Below are positions 1 through 7,083 of a stretch of DNA of 16,401 nt, one piece after another. The stretch comes from Candidatus Gastranaerophilales bacterium (lineage in GTDB: Bacteria; Cyanobacteriota; Vampirovibrionia; Gastranaerophilales; Gastranaerophilaceae): positions 1-16,401 of the forward strand of contig CALUTA010000018.1 of the NCBI GenBank assembly GCA_944323585.1, read 5' to 3'. The notes below the pieces were generated by a model. It was not told the DNA's origin. It ran no database searches and saw only the letters and a program-made list of their open reading frames with translations. The position numbers and the translations under genes were made by a program. How positions within the stretch are numbered: position 1 is the first letter of the stretch; each line of letters begins with the position of its first letter.

Positions 1-824
1 TCCGAAATCGAAGAGGTAAAAAACATATCTACGTAAATATGAATTTGCCCGACGGTTGAACTTAAAACTGCCGGAAAAAGAAGCTCGCAAATTTCTTTAA
101 AATGCGGATTGTTTGTAAATTCAAAATTCGGTCTGAGTTTAAAGCCTAATTTTCTGACGTTCGGATACTGGATTACAAGCTGCAAAAGCGCACCGATTGT
201 TGTTGCCCATGCAAGCGCAAGCCCTTTCTTGTCATCAGGAGCCGCCGCCACAGACATTACAATAATTGCAACACTCATCACTATCGGCGACAGGTTCGGA
301 AGCATAAACTGCTTATAAATAATCAAAATCCCGTAATAAATCCCCACAATTCCGCCGATTATTAAAAGAGGTGTCATTATTTTTAAGTGGATTGCCGCAA
401 GATTAATCATCTCCTGTGATCCGTTTGAGATAATCAATCCCATAATTTCTTTCGGAAAAATGAAAATCAAAACCGACAACACAAGAAAGAACAAAATCGT
501 CGCCGTCATAAATGTTGAATAAAGTTTGTTGACTTTATCAGACGGTTTTTCTTTTAACGACGGAATCAGTTTTGAAAAAATAGCAACTGTTGCACTGTGA
601 AAAGGCCCGCCGACTCCGCCTAAAAGTATTAAAGACAGCGACGGAATCTGATATGCGTAATAGTATGCATCCGATACCATTGTTGCCCCGTAATAGTTTG
701 CGATAACAACATCCCGCACAAACCCTATTAACTTGCTCACGATTGTTACAACGGCAATCAGCCACGCAGCTTTCAAAACGCCGGTTGTTTTTGTGTCTTT
801 ATCTAATTCTGTTTGATTTTCCAT
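1..824 (-). CDS. murJ: Lipid II flippase MurJ (MviN family), C-terminal part beyond window
   Basis: This open frame runs off the left edge, so only the first 274 residues are visible; MurJ proteins are usually about 500 residues with 13-14 membrane helices. MurJ moves lipid-linked peptidoglycan precursor across the inner membrane. Visible family marks are SKLIGFVRD near residues 30-38 followed by the conserved Asp of VSDAYYYAYQIP, several hydrophobic helices, and a GGVGGPFHSATVAIFSK segment. That last segment replaces the Arg-containing LLRR..EGAF stretch of E. coli MurJ, and I recall GPFHSA as the cyanobacterial version. The ATG at 824 is chosen because an in-frame stop lies just upstream at 843-845; there is no clear Shine-Dalgarno. 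It follows the SpoIID-domain gene by 55 bases in the same direction, suggesting a shared transcript with cysS. Family assignment is firm; full length cannot be judged. Confidence 0.93.
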   Translation of the reverse strand, partial: MENQTELDKDTKTTGVLKAAWLIAVVTIVSKLIGFVRDVVIANYYGATMVSDAYYYAYQIPSLSLILLGGVGGPFHSATVAIFSKLIPSLKEKPSDKVNKLYSTFMTATILFFLVLSVLIFIFPKEIMGLIISNGSQEMINLAAIHLKIMTPLLIIGGIVGIYYGILIIYKQFMLPNLSPIVMSVAIIVMSVAAAPDDKKGLALAWATTIGALLQLVIQYPNVRKLGFKLRPNFEFTNNPHFKEICELLFPAVLSSTVGQIHIYVDMFFTSSIS

Positions 825-879
825 ACTTGTGGTCTTGTCTTTTTAAATAAATTCATCACTACTTTAAACGTGCCTAATC

Positions 880-2631
880 CTACCAGTCGTAAACGGCATC
901 ATCCTGTTTTACAAGTTCGACGAACAACCTCAAAGCTTTGTTCTTTGCTTCATTTTCAGGATAAGAGAAGGTTATGGTGTTAATTCCTTTTTTTAAATAC
1001 TTTGAAATATCAATTCTGCAAATTCGGTTTGACGGCAGAAAACCTTTACAGAGTTCAAACGTGTACTCCTTGCCATTGATATCAGCAACAAGAATTGATA
1101 CAAGATATTTGTTATCAACAACAATTTCTGCATGTTTTTCCGGCACATAGAAAGATTGGGTTACAGCCCTCTGGCTTTCGTCGGCTGAAATTATCACCGG
1201 TTTTGTGCCGAGTGTAATACCGCTGTAATAATGCTGGAGAATTTTATAAAACGGGAGTTTCATCTCGCTTCCCATAAACCCTGCTCCGAACTGGCTCATT
1301 CCGACGCCATGCCCGTATCCGCCGCCAAAAGCTTTGATTGACAAAAGTTTACCATCATCATCAAACTGCGGTTCAAAAACAACATTTGCACTCGGCAAAG
1401 CTTTTCCGTCCTTGGTGAACAAACGGCGGATTACAAGTTCCTTATAAACTTTATAAGTGCCTGAAGTTGTAACTATATCCAATTCTACAATTTTCCCTGA
1501 CTTGCCGCGTTTTTTGACTTCAAGTGAAAGGATATCGCCGAGTTTGTCGCCTTTATTGAATGCAGGTTTTACAAACCCTGTCGCTGATTGGGCCGGAAGA
1601 GTTCCTTCCAATGCTGTTCTTAATTCTTCAGGATTCCATTCTTTTGTCCATCTGAAATAAGGCGACCTGATATCATAAGAGTCCGGTGCTGATTTATAAA
1701 ATTCTGCGGCCGCCTCTTCCTTATCAAGCGGAGTTTGGCTTACCATATCAGGTTTTGCTCTTAAATACGGTTTATCTTCTGACGGAAATTCTTTAGTCTT
1801 TGGGTCGGAAAAAGCATATGCATAACTTTCCGTATATCCGCCGGCTGTTGATGAATACTGTGCAAGAATTAAGTCCCAGCCGTAAAGCGCCACAATTCCG
1901 GTTGTTTCTTTAACAGCTCTGTCAGAAATCTCAGTTTCGGTGTTTGCGCCATAGTAAACCTGACTTGCGACAGAATCTACAACGTCATAATTCGGCGAAG
2001 ATTTTGTTCTGGGAGTCAGAACATAATTTCTTGCAGCAACGCTTTGTGCTTTCAGAGCTTCCAGCCCGAACCTCACAGGCATTTCGTTCGGAACAACACC
2101 CTTCAGGTATTCCTCAACCTCAACAAGATTTACCAGATTAAAAGTGCTGTTATTTTTTTTGACAAGCTGTAATGCGCCATGATAAAGCGCCTGTTTGCCG
2201 GCACGCTTCAAACCGGTAACCCCTAAAAGCCCGCCGTCACATGTAAATGTAACAGGCCCCGTAATTTCGGCTGTCACATTGCCGTCAGAATCATAAACCG
2301 TAAACAACCCGTTTTCATATTTAACCTTTATATCACTGTTTTCAGGAAAAATAGCCGTTGACATTCCGTCATTATAAAGCTGTATTCCGTCTGTGCCGAA
2401 TATGGAAATTTCGGTATAGTCATACCCCGTAAACCCTGATGTTCCTATACCTACCCGCACAACCTCAGAGGCAGGTTTCAATTGAGCAGCTCGAACTTCT
2501 GCTTCATGCGCTATTTTCAAAGTTTCCGCAGGAATAAACGGCTGAAACGAGGCTGCATTTGCAGGCAGAGTAATTATCATTGCCCCGAGAAATAACCATC
2601 CAGAAATCTGATGTTTTACTTTAATTCCCAC
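880..2631 (-). CDS. Secreted SpoIID/LytB-domain protein (large form), probable peptidoglycan lytic enzyme
   Basis: The 583-residue product starts with a signal peptide (basic start, WLFLGAMIITL core, cleavage likely after PANA near residue 26). The SpoIID domain spans roughly residues 170-475: VEEYLKGVVPNEMP with the presumed catalytic Glu at about 183, EALKAQSVAARNY at 191-203, YSSTAGGYTESY at 259-270 and GYGHGVGMSQFGAG at 438-451. SpoIID of spore formers is a lytic transglycosylase acting on glycan strands lacking stem peptides. A C-terminal extension (about 480-583) looks like a separate beta-rich domain of unknown role. The start codon is GTG, with GAGGG 6 bases upstream; the gene overlaps the end of cysS by 16 bases, which suggests translational coupling. 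With murJ next in the row, a cell-wall role in growth or division is likelier than sporulation. Substrate is inferred from the family. Confidence 0.88.
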   Translation of the reverse strand: MGIKVKHQISGWLFLGAMIITLPANAASFQPFIPAETLKIAHEAEVRAAQLKPASEVVRVGIGTSGFTGYDYTEISIFGTDGIQLYNDGMSTAIFPENSDIKVKYENGLFTVYDSDGNVTAEITGPVTFTCDGGLLGVTGLKRAGKQALYHGALQLVKKNNSTFNLVNLVEVEEYLKGVVPNEMPVRFGLEALKAQSVAARNYVLTPRTKSSPNYDVVDSVASQVYYGANTETEISDRAVKETTGIVALYGWDLILAQYSSTAGGYTESYAYAFSDPKTKEFPSEDKPYLRAKPDMVSQTPLDKEEAAAEFYKSAPDSYDIRSPYFRWTKEWNPEELRTALEGTLPAQSATGFVKPAFNKGDKLGDILSLEVKKRGKSGKIVELDIVTTSGTYKVYKELVIRRLFTKDGKALPSANVVFEPQFDDDGKLLSIKAFGGGYGHGVGMSQFGAGFMGSEMKLPFYKILQHYYSGITLGTKPVIISADESQRAVTQSFYVPEKHAEIVVDNKYLVSILVADINGKEYTFELCKGFLPSNRICRIDISKYLKKGINTITFSYPENEAKNKALRLFVELVKQDDAVYDW

Positions 2632-3989
2632 GTTGTGCCCTCTTTTGTATCTTTCAGAACTATTCCTTCATCGTCAAATGCTATTCGGATTTTGTCCGCA
2701 ACAGGCCATTTCTTTTCATCACGGGCTTGTTTGCGGTATGAAAGTATTTCATCCATTGATTTAAAGTCTTCGCCGAGTTTTTCTGAAACCCTCCCTACAA
2801 CACCTTTTATCTCATCATCAGACAATGTTGCTTTTTCAAAAGTAAAGCCGAGAGTTTGTGCAAGCTTAAAAAGAATTGTGAAAGCACCTTCCTCGTCCTT
2901 GTTTGCTTTGTTTGCAAGATCAAACAACACAGCAAGCGCCTTAGAAGTGTTCAAATCATCATCCATTGCCTCTGTGAATTCTTTGTATTCTTCCGTTTTT
3001 GTGATGTCCAAATTTTCATCAACAGGAGTGCGTTTTGCATTCAGCATTCTTTTTACACCGGCAGACGCTGAAGACAAGGCTTCGTCACTGAATTCAACCG
3101 GCATTCTGTAGTGGTTTGTCAAAATAAAGAACCTGATTGTATTTGAGTCGTATTTTTTGAGCAAATCATCTATGGTCAGGAAGTTGCCGAGTGATTTCGA
3201 CATTTTTTCTTTATTTATGGTTACAAATCCGTTGTGAAGCCAGTAATTTACAAACTTGCATCCGTTTGCGCATTCAGACTGCGCAATTTCATTTTCATGG
3301 TGAGGGAAAATTAAATCCGCACCGCCTGCGTGGATATCAATTGTTTTACCGAGATACTTGCGGCTCATTGCTGAACACTCAATATGCCACCCCGGCCGGC
3401 CGATACCCCAAGGGCTTTTGTAGCCGAATTTTTCGTCCTTTTTCCACAAGGCAAAGTCAAGCGGATCTTCCTTCTTTTCCCCGACTTCAATTCTTGCACC
3501 GCTTTCTAATTTATCAATCGGCTGTTTTGAAAGATACCCGTAGTGAGGGAATTTTTTAACCCTGAAATACACATCTCCGTCAACTTCATAGGCATAACCT
3601 TTATTAATCAAATCCTTGACCATTCCTATCATTTCACCGAGAGTCTTTGTGGCAAATGGTTCAATGTCAGGTTTTAAGGTATTCAAAGCCTTCATGGAAT
3701 TTTCAAACTGTTTATACCAGTATTGAGAAACTTCCTCGGGAGTTTTGTTTTCCTTTTCGGCTTTTTTCAAAATCTTATCGTCCACGTCCGTAACATTGCG
3801 GCAATACGTAACGTCATATCCTTTAAACTTAAGATATCTGTACAAAACATCCCAGGTTATATAGCATCTTGCATGCCCTAAGTGTGCATAATCATATACC
3901 GTCGGCCCGCAGACATACATCTTTACTTTATTTTCTTCTATCGGTTTGAATTCCTCAATCTGATTTGTATAAGAATTGTGTAATTTCAT
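2616..3989 (-). CDS. cysS: Cysteine--tRNA ligase
   Basis: This 457-residue class I aminoacyl-tRNA synthetase charges tRNA-Cys in the cytoplasm. The nucleotide-binding HIGH-type motif is HLGH at residues 36-39 and the KMSKS loop is at 262-266. The expected zinc ligands that select cysteine are visible: Cys27 in CGPTVYDYAHLGH, Cys205 in WHIECSAMSR, and His230/Glu234 in the FPHHENE stretch. The length is normal for the family and the C-terminal anticodon region is complete. Translation starts at ATG 3989 with GAGGGA 7 bases upstream. It is the first gene of a probable three-gene transcript (cysS, SpoIID protein, murJ), with a promoter at 4020-4048. Confidence 0.97.
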   Translation of the reverse strand: MKLHNSYTNQIEEFKPIEENKVKMYVCGPTVYDYAHLGHARCYITWDVLYRYLKFKGYDVTYCRNVTDVDDKILKKAEKENKTPEEVSQYWYKQFENSMKALNTLKPDIEPFATKTLGEMIGMVKDLINKGYAYEVDGDVYFRVKKFPHYGYLSKQPIDKLESGARIEVGEKKEDPLDFALWKKDEKFGYKSPWGIGRPGWHIECSAMSRKYLGKTIDIHAGGADLIFPHHENEIAQSECANGCKFVNYWLHNGFVTINKEKMSKSLGNFLTIDDLLKKYDSNTIRFFILTNHYRMPVEFSDEALSSASAGVKRMLNAKRTPVDENLDITKTEEYKEFTEAMDDDLNTSKALAVLFDLANKANKDEEGAFTILFKLAQTLGFTFEKATLSDDEIKGVVGRVSEKLGEDFKSMDEILSYRKQARDEKKWPVADKIRIAFDDEGIVLKDTKEGTTWELK

Positions 3990-4019
3990 TAAAAAATCCC
4001 TCGTTTAACTTTCGATAAA

Positions 4020-4048
4020 ATTTTACAACAAACAATCTTAAATGTTAA
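4020..4048 (-). promoter_or_regulatory. Promoter for the cysS row
   Basis: On the minus strand TTAACA (4048-4043) and TAAAAT (4025-4020) are separated by 17 bases, close to the housekeeping consensus. Transcription would begin near 4013, about 24 bases before the cysS start, leaving room for the GAGGGA ribosome site at 4002-3997. The call rests on sequence match only. Confidence 0.55.
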
Positions 4049-4151
4049 TTATTGTAAATAAATTGTGAATAAAGGCAATTTTTATGGAACAAAGTATTTA
4101 TTAAATATATACAAAGTATTAACACACAAAACAAAAAAGCGAGGTACAATT

Positions 4152-4637
4152 ATGGGTATTGATGAAGTGAAAGGTGCAGGACTGCAAAAGCAGAATTATA
4201 CGAGTGTTAAGGTCAAAGATAAAGATTCCGGCAAATCATTCGTTATAAACTTTACCAATTCTAAAGTTAAAGGCAACAAAGCTGAATGGACGATTAAAGA
4301 CGGAAAAGTCTACGACAAAGACGGCAAAACTCTTAAAGAAAATGAAATTGAAGTCACAAGATATCAGGCCGCACTGATTAAGGCGGCAGCTGAAGGCGAC
4401 GGCAACGGCAAATATCTTGACAGCAATGACCTGATAGGTGCAGGTTTTGCAGAAAATGCAGACAAAGAATTACAAAACGTAAAATCCGAATATCACGTTG
4501 CAAAGGATGATTACAACAATCCGGCGCCATTCGGGGATGCTGATGCGCTTGAACACGGTATTATTTATGCCAACGTTGAAAACGCAAAAGGTGAACGTGG
4601 TCATCTGGAAATCAATTTCCTTAACGAAAAAGAATAA
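4152..4637 (+). CDS. Unknown small acidic/lysine-rich protein with EF-hand-like loop
   Basis: I do not recognise this 161-residue protein. It has no signal peptide or membrane helix, is rich in Lys, Asp, Glu and Asn, and looks soluble. The N-terminal half (about 15-70) reads as beta strands (SVKVKDKDSGKSFVINF, AEWTIKDGKVYDKDGKT). Residues 82-94, GDGNGKYLDSNDL, resemble a calcium loop with Asp/Asn at positions 1 and 3, but Lys sits at position 5 and the usual Gly at 6 is absent, so metal binding is doubtful. A GTG start at 4065 would extend it by 29 residues; I prefer ATG 4152 because GAGG at 4141-4144 is 7 bases upstream and the extension is very AT-rich and non-protein-like. It diverges from cysS across an AT-rich gap and is convergent with the M14 peptidase gene. 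No function assigned. Confidence 0.72.
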   Translation: MGIDEVKGAGLQKQNYTSVKVKDKDSGKSFVINFTNSKVKGNKAEWTIKDGKVYDKDGKTLKENEIEVTRYQAALIKAAAEGDGNGKYLDSNDLIGAGFAENADKELQNVKSEYHVAKDDYNNPAPFGDADALEHGIIYANVENAKGERGHLEINFLNEKE

Positions 4638-4697
4638 CAAAAATCAGGACAAATTCGATGCTGATTATAAACCGTAAGAGCATTTGATAACACTTTA

Positions 4698-5330
4698 TCA
4701 GTGCGGGTCTTCCGGTTGTGCAAGCAAATCAAAAATTTTATGAACGGGCGAGATCAGTTCTTCTACAGGACAGGTTTCGTCCAGTTCTAATGTAATTGTC
4801 GGGATTTTCTTTTCTATGCCTGCGTAAGTGCCGAAACTTCCGGGAGTTGGATACCCTATATTGTCTTCGACAGGATAGTTTATTATTTTTGAAATTTTTT
4901 CTGAAATTTCTCTTGCGTCGCCGTCATAGTTTACAACTTTGAAAGGCGCATGAAGTGTCAAAATCATTTGCGGTTTTAATTCTTCCATCACCTCAATCAA
5001 AAAACGTGTTTCGATTTCACTTGCAGGTTTTTCACCGCCGAAAAACTCATCTTTAGGTGTATATTCCCAGTTTTCTGTCGGGAAATTTCTGTTTAAATCT
5101 ACTCCTGAATCATTTGTCCTCTTTTTATCAGTCATTCCGTCAGGGTTTAGACAGGGAATAAAATAAAGCCCGCTTTCAGGATTTTTTCTGATATATTCTT
5201 TTATTAAAAAATCGCCCTGAGGTTCATCTCCATGAAATACGCCGATTACAAGAGTTTTGCATACTTCGCCGTTACCAAACAGCGCAATTTCTCTTCCTTT
5301 TTGAGTGTCGCAACTTTTAATTTTTTTCAT
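4698..5330 (-). CDS. M14-family zinc carboxypeptidase, MpaA-like murein peptide amidase
   Basis: A 210-residue protein without a signal peptide, so presumably cytoplasmic. The zinc-binding pair HGDE gives His33 and Glu36, and His127 in LTLHAP is the third ligand. The substrate-binding Arg/Asn set is present: NPDG (62-65), Arg71, and VDLNRNFP with Asn80-Arg81. TLELDE places the catalytic Glu near 182. The pattern fits small M14 enzymes such as MpaA, which cleaves gamma-D-Glu-diaminopimelate bonds of recycled murein peptides; the aspartoacylase/AstE branch also carries HGxE but usually lacks the NRNFP form. It is somewhat shorter than typical MpaA. GGAGG at 5339-5335 lies 4 bases before ATG, and only 15 bases separate it from ftsY, so it probably rides on the nusB-ftsY transcript. 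The exact substrate is inference. Confidence 0.82.
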   Translation of the reverse strand: MKKIKSCDTQKGREIALFGNGEVCKTLVIGVFHGDEPQGDFLIKEYIRKNPESGLYFIPCLNPDGMTDKKRTNDSGVDLNRNFPTENWEYTPKDEFFGGEKPASEIETRFLIEVMEELKPQMILTLHAPFKVVNYDGDAREISEKISKIINYPVEDNIGYPTPGSFGTYAGIEKKIPTITLELDETCPVEELISPVHKIFDLLAQPEDPH

Positions 5331-5345
5331 CCCGCCTCCAAAACT

Positions 5346-6260
5346 TCAGGCAAACAAAGCGTCTATAAATTCTTCTCTGTCAAAAGGTTTCAAATCTTCC
5401 ATTTTTTCGCCGACACCGATTAATTTTACAGGAAGCTTAAGCTCTCTTGCGACCGCCAAAACAATTGCACCTTTTGCAGAACCGTCAAGCTTTGTGAGTG
5501 CAACCGACGTCAAATTTACGGCATCAAGAAAAACTTTTGCCTGCTGAAGTCCGTTTTGGCCCGTGTTTGCATCAAGAACAAGCATTGTTTCTCTAAGGTT
5601 TTCAGGTGCATTCTTGTCGATTACCGACTTAATTTTGGAAAGTTCTTCCATTAAATTGAATTTATTCTGAAGCCTGCCTGCAGTATCGACAAGAATTACA
5701 TCATAATGTTCGTCTTTAGCCTTTTGGATTGCCTCATAAACAACTGACGCAGGATCTGCTTTATCCCGTCTTACAATATCGGCGCCTGCACGTTTTGACC
5801 AGATATCAAGCTGTTCTTCGGCCGCTGCTCTAAAGGTGTCGCCGGCTGCTATCAAAACACGCTTGCCTTCCTGTTTAAATTTATATGCAAGCTTACCTAT
5901 CAAAGTCGTTTTGCCGACACCGTTCACACCGGTTATAAAATAAATATTCAGTTCGTTTTCTTTGTACTGAAGTTTGTTATCGCCTGCTTCTTCAAGCGTT
6001 TTCATAAATTCGTTTTTCAGATAATTTTTTACGGCTGAGGGCTTGATTTTTTCTTGATTGCGGAGCTTATCGACAAGTTCCGAGGCATAATTTACACCTA
6101 AATCCGCACTTATCAAAAGTTCTTCCATATCATCAAGAACAAACTCAGAAAACTCTTCCTCTCCGCCGACAGTATCAACAATATTACCGACAAGCGCCTG
6201 AGCGGTATTGGAAACTGCCTGTTTCAGATTATTAAATTTATCCGAAAAGAAATTAAACAT
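5346..6260 (-). CDS. ftsY: Signal recognition particle receptor FtsY
   Basis: FtsY is the membrane-associated GTPase that receives SRP-bound ribosomes for co-translational insertion. All NG-domain signatures are present in the 304-residue product: GVNGVGKTT (111-119), DTFRAAA (141-147), DTAGR (192-196), TKLD (256-259) and GVGE (282-285), followed by the closing PFDREEFIDALF. The long acidic A domain of E. coli FtsY is absent; the short MFNFFSDKFNNLKQAV start is likely an amphipathic lipid-binding helix. The start codon directly abuts the nusB stop with no intervening base, and the M14 peptidase gene follows after 15 bases, so the three are almost certainly co-transcribed and ftsY is probably translationally coupled to nusB. 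Confidence 0.97.
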   Translation of the reverse strand: MFNFFSDKFNNLKQAVSNTAQALVGNIVDTVGGEEEFSEFVLDDMEELLISADLGVNYASELVDKLRNQEKIKPSAVKNYLKNEFMKTLEEAGDNKLQYKENELNIYFITGVNGVGKTTLIGKLAYKFKQEGKRVLIAAGDTFRAAAEEQLDIWSKRAGADIVRRDKADPASVVYEAIQKAKDEHYDVILVDTAGRLQNKFNLMEELSKIKSVIDKNAPENLRETMLVLDANTGQNGLQQAKVFLDAVNLTSVALTKLDGSAKGAIVLAVARELKLPVKLIGVGEKMEDLKPFDREEFIDALFA

Positions 6261-6920
6261 TTACTTAAGTCCGTTTTCAACAATCACTTTTGCAAGAATG
6301 CCGTTAATAAATGATGCGCTGTCGTCTGTTGAATATTTTTTAGCAAGTTCAAGAGCTTCGTCAACAACAACTTTCATCGGTGCATCTTTTATATAGAGAA
6401 GTTCAACGATTGCAATACGAAGAATATCTTTATCCATCTTGACCAAGCGTTGTAAATCCCAATTTCTTGCGTGTTTTTGGATAATATCGTCAACTTCTTT
6501 ATGATTTTTCTGGAAGTATTCCGCAATTTGAATTGCGTAATCTTTGACTTCGTTTTGTGAATCAAGCGTTGTAAATTCCGCTATTTCAAGAGCTAACAAA
6601 GCTTTATCAGCAATATCAATCATCTCGTTGACTCTTGCTGACATATCAGCCGTCATTACAAACGGAACCGAAACGTTTGCAACACCAATCGGTCTGTTTA
6701 AATTTGTTTCGTGTTCGGCCTCGTAGTTTTCAATCTGATCTCTAAATGCAATAAGAGATCCTACGGCTGTTTTAAGTTCGTCTGTTGCACTGCTTGTTAA
6801 TATCCTGACTGATTTCAGGATTATATCTTCCATTTCTTCTTTTGAATACTTGGTTAATTTTTTATCAAATTGTGAGAATAAGATAAACGCTAATTCTCTG
6901 GCTGCTCTGCGGGCTTGCAT
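6261..6920 (-). CDS. nusB: Transcription antitermination factor NusB (long form)
   Basis: NusB with S10/NusE binds boxA RNA and supports antitermination, mainly on rRNA operons. The start ARRAARELAFILFSQFDK (3-20) is the canonical first helix, and the C-terminal half (about 145-215) shows DKDILRIAIVELLYI, PMKVVVDEALELAKKYS and SASFINGILAKV. At 219 residues it is about 80 longer than E. coli NusB; the extra material is a charged helical insertion at about 45-125. Longer NusB proteins occur in cyanobacteria, which fits the suspected lineage. AGAGGT at 6930-6925 is the ribosome site just before ATG. First gene of the nusB-ftsY-peptidase row. Confidence 0.9.
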   Translation of the reverse strand: MQARRAARELAFILFSQFDKKLTKYSKEEMEDIILKSVRILTSSATDELKTAVGSLIAFRDQIENYEAEHETNLNRPIGVANVSVPFVMTADMSARVNEMIDIADKALLALEIAEFTTLDSQNEVKDYAIQIAEYFQKNHKEVDDIIQKHARNWDLQRLVKMDKDILRIAIVELLYIKDAPMKVVVDEALELAKKYSTDDSASFINGILAKVIVENGLK

Positions 6921-6959
6921 ATTTACCTCTTTAAATTTAATTTGTATCTACACGAGGAA

Positions 6960-6988
6960 ATGCTATCATGAAAAAAAAATCACGACAA
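6960..6988 (-). promoter_or_regulatory. Possible promoter for the nusB row
   Basis: Minus-strand TTGTCG (6988-6983) and TAGCAT (6965-6960) lie 17 bases apart, each matching four of six consensus positions. Transcription would start about 33 bases before nusB. The gap also contains a run of nine T between the boxes. Modest support; it would give nusB its own promoter downstream of the terminator at 7045-7083. Confidence 0.35.
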
Positions 6989-7012
6989 GATAAATTAAAA
7001 ATTTTTATCCAC

Positions 7013-7040
7013 TTGAAATTTGTAAAAAACGGGTTATAAT
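7013..7040 (+). promoter_or_regulatory. Plus-strand promoter facing the small-ORF transcript (possible antisense RNA)
   Basis: TTGAAA (7013-7018), a 16-base spacer and a perfect TATAAT (7035-7040) point toward 7047, where no plus-strand protein gene follows for over 1 kb. An RNA started here would be antisense to the 3' part of the minus-strand small-ORF transcript. The -10 box lies in the AT-rich tail of the minus-strand terminator, so a chance match is possible. Confidence 0.4.
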
Positions 7041-7083
7041 AAAAGAAAGGGCGAGGATGCGCTAACATCCTCTTATAAGCCCC
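7041..7083 (-). terminator. Rho-independent terminator of the small-ORF transcript
   Basis: Read on the minus strand, GAGGATG (7072-7066) and CATCCTC (7059-7053) form a perfect 7-bp stem with loop TTAGCG. GGGC (7082-7079) and GCCC (7052-7049) can extend it below a six-base bulge. It is followed by TTTCTTTTATT. It sits 1 base after the small ORF's stop codon and would also end any transcript reading through from lipA. Confidence 0.7.

Noticed and set aside
2611..3111. 166-codon plus-strand open frame inside cysS
   Set aside because: It is the opposite-strand shadow of a complete CysRS gene, Ser/Ala-rich with no ribosome site.
4065..4151. N-terminal extension of the small unknown protein from GTG 4065
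   Set aside because: The extension is AT-rich and unlike the rest of the protein, while ATG 4152 has GAGG at the right distance.
4684..4702. TGATAA/TTATCA hairpin as terminator between the convergent genes at 4637 and 4698
   Set aside because: Only 6 AT-rich pairs with no T tail; it overlaps the peptidase stop codon and is too weak to call.
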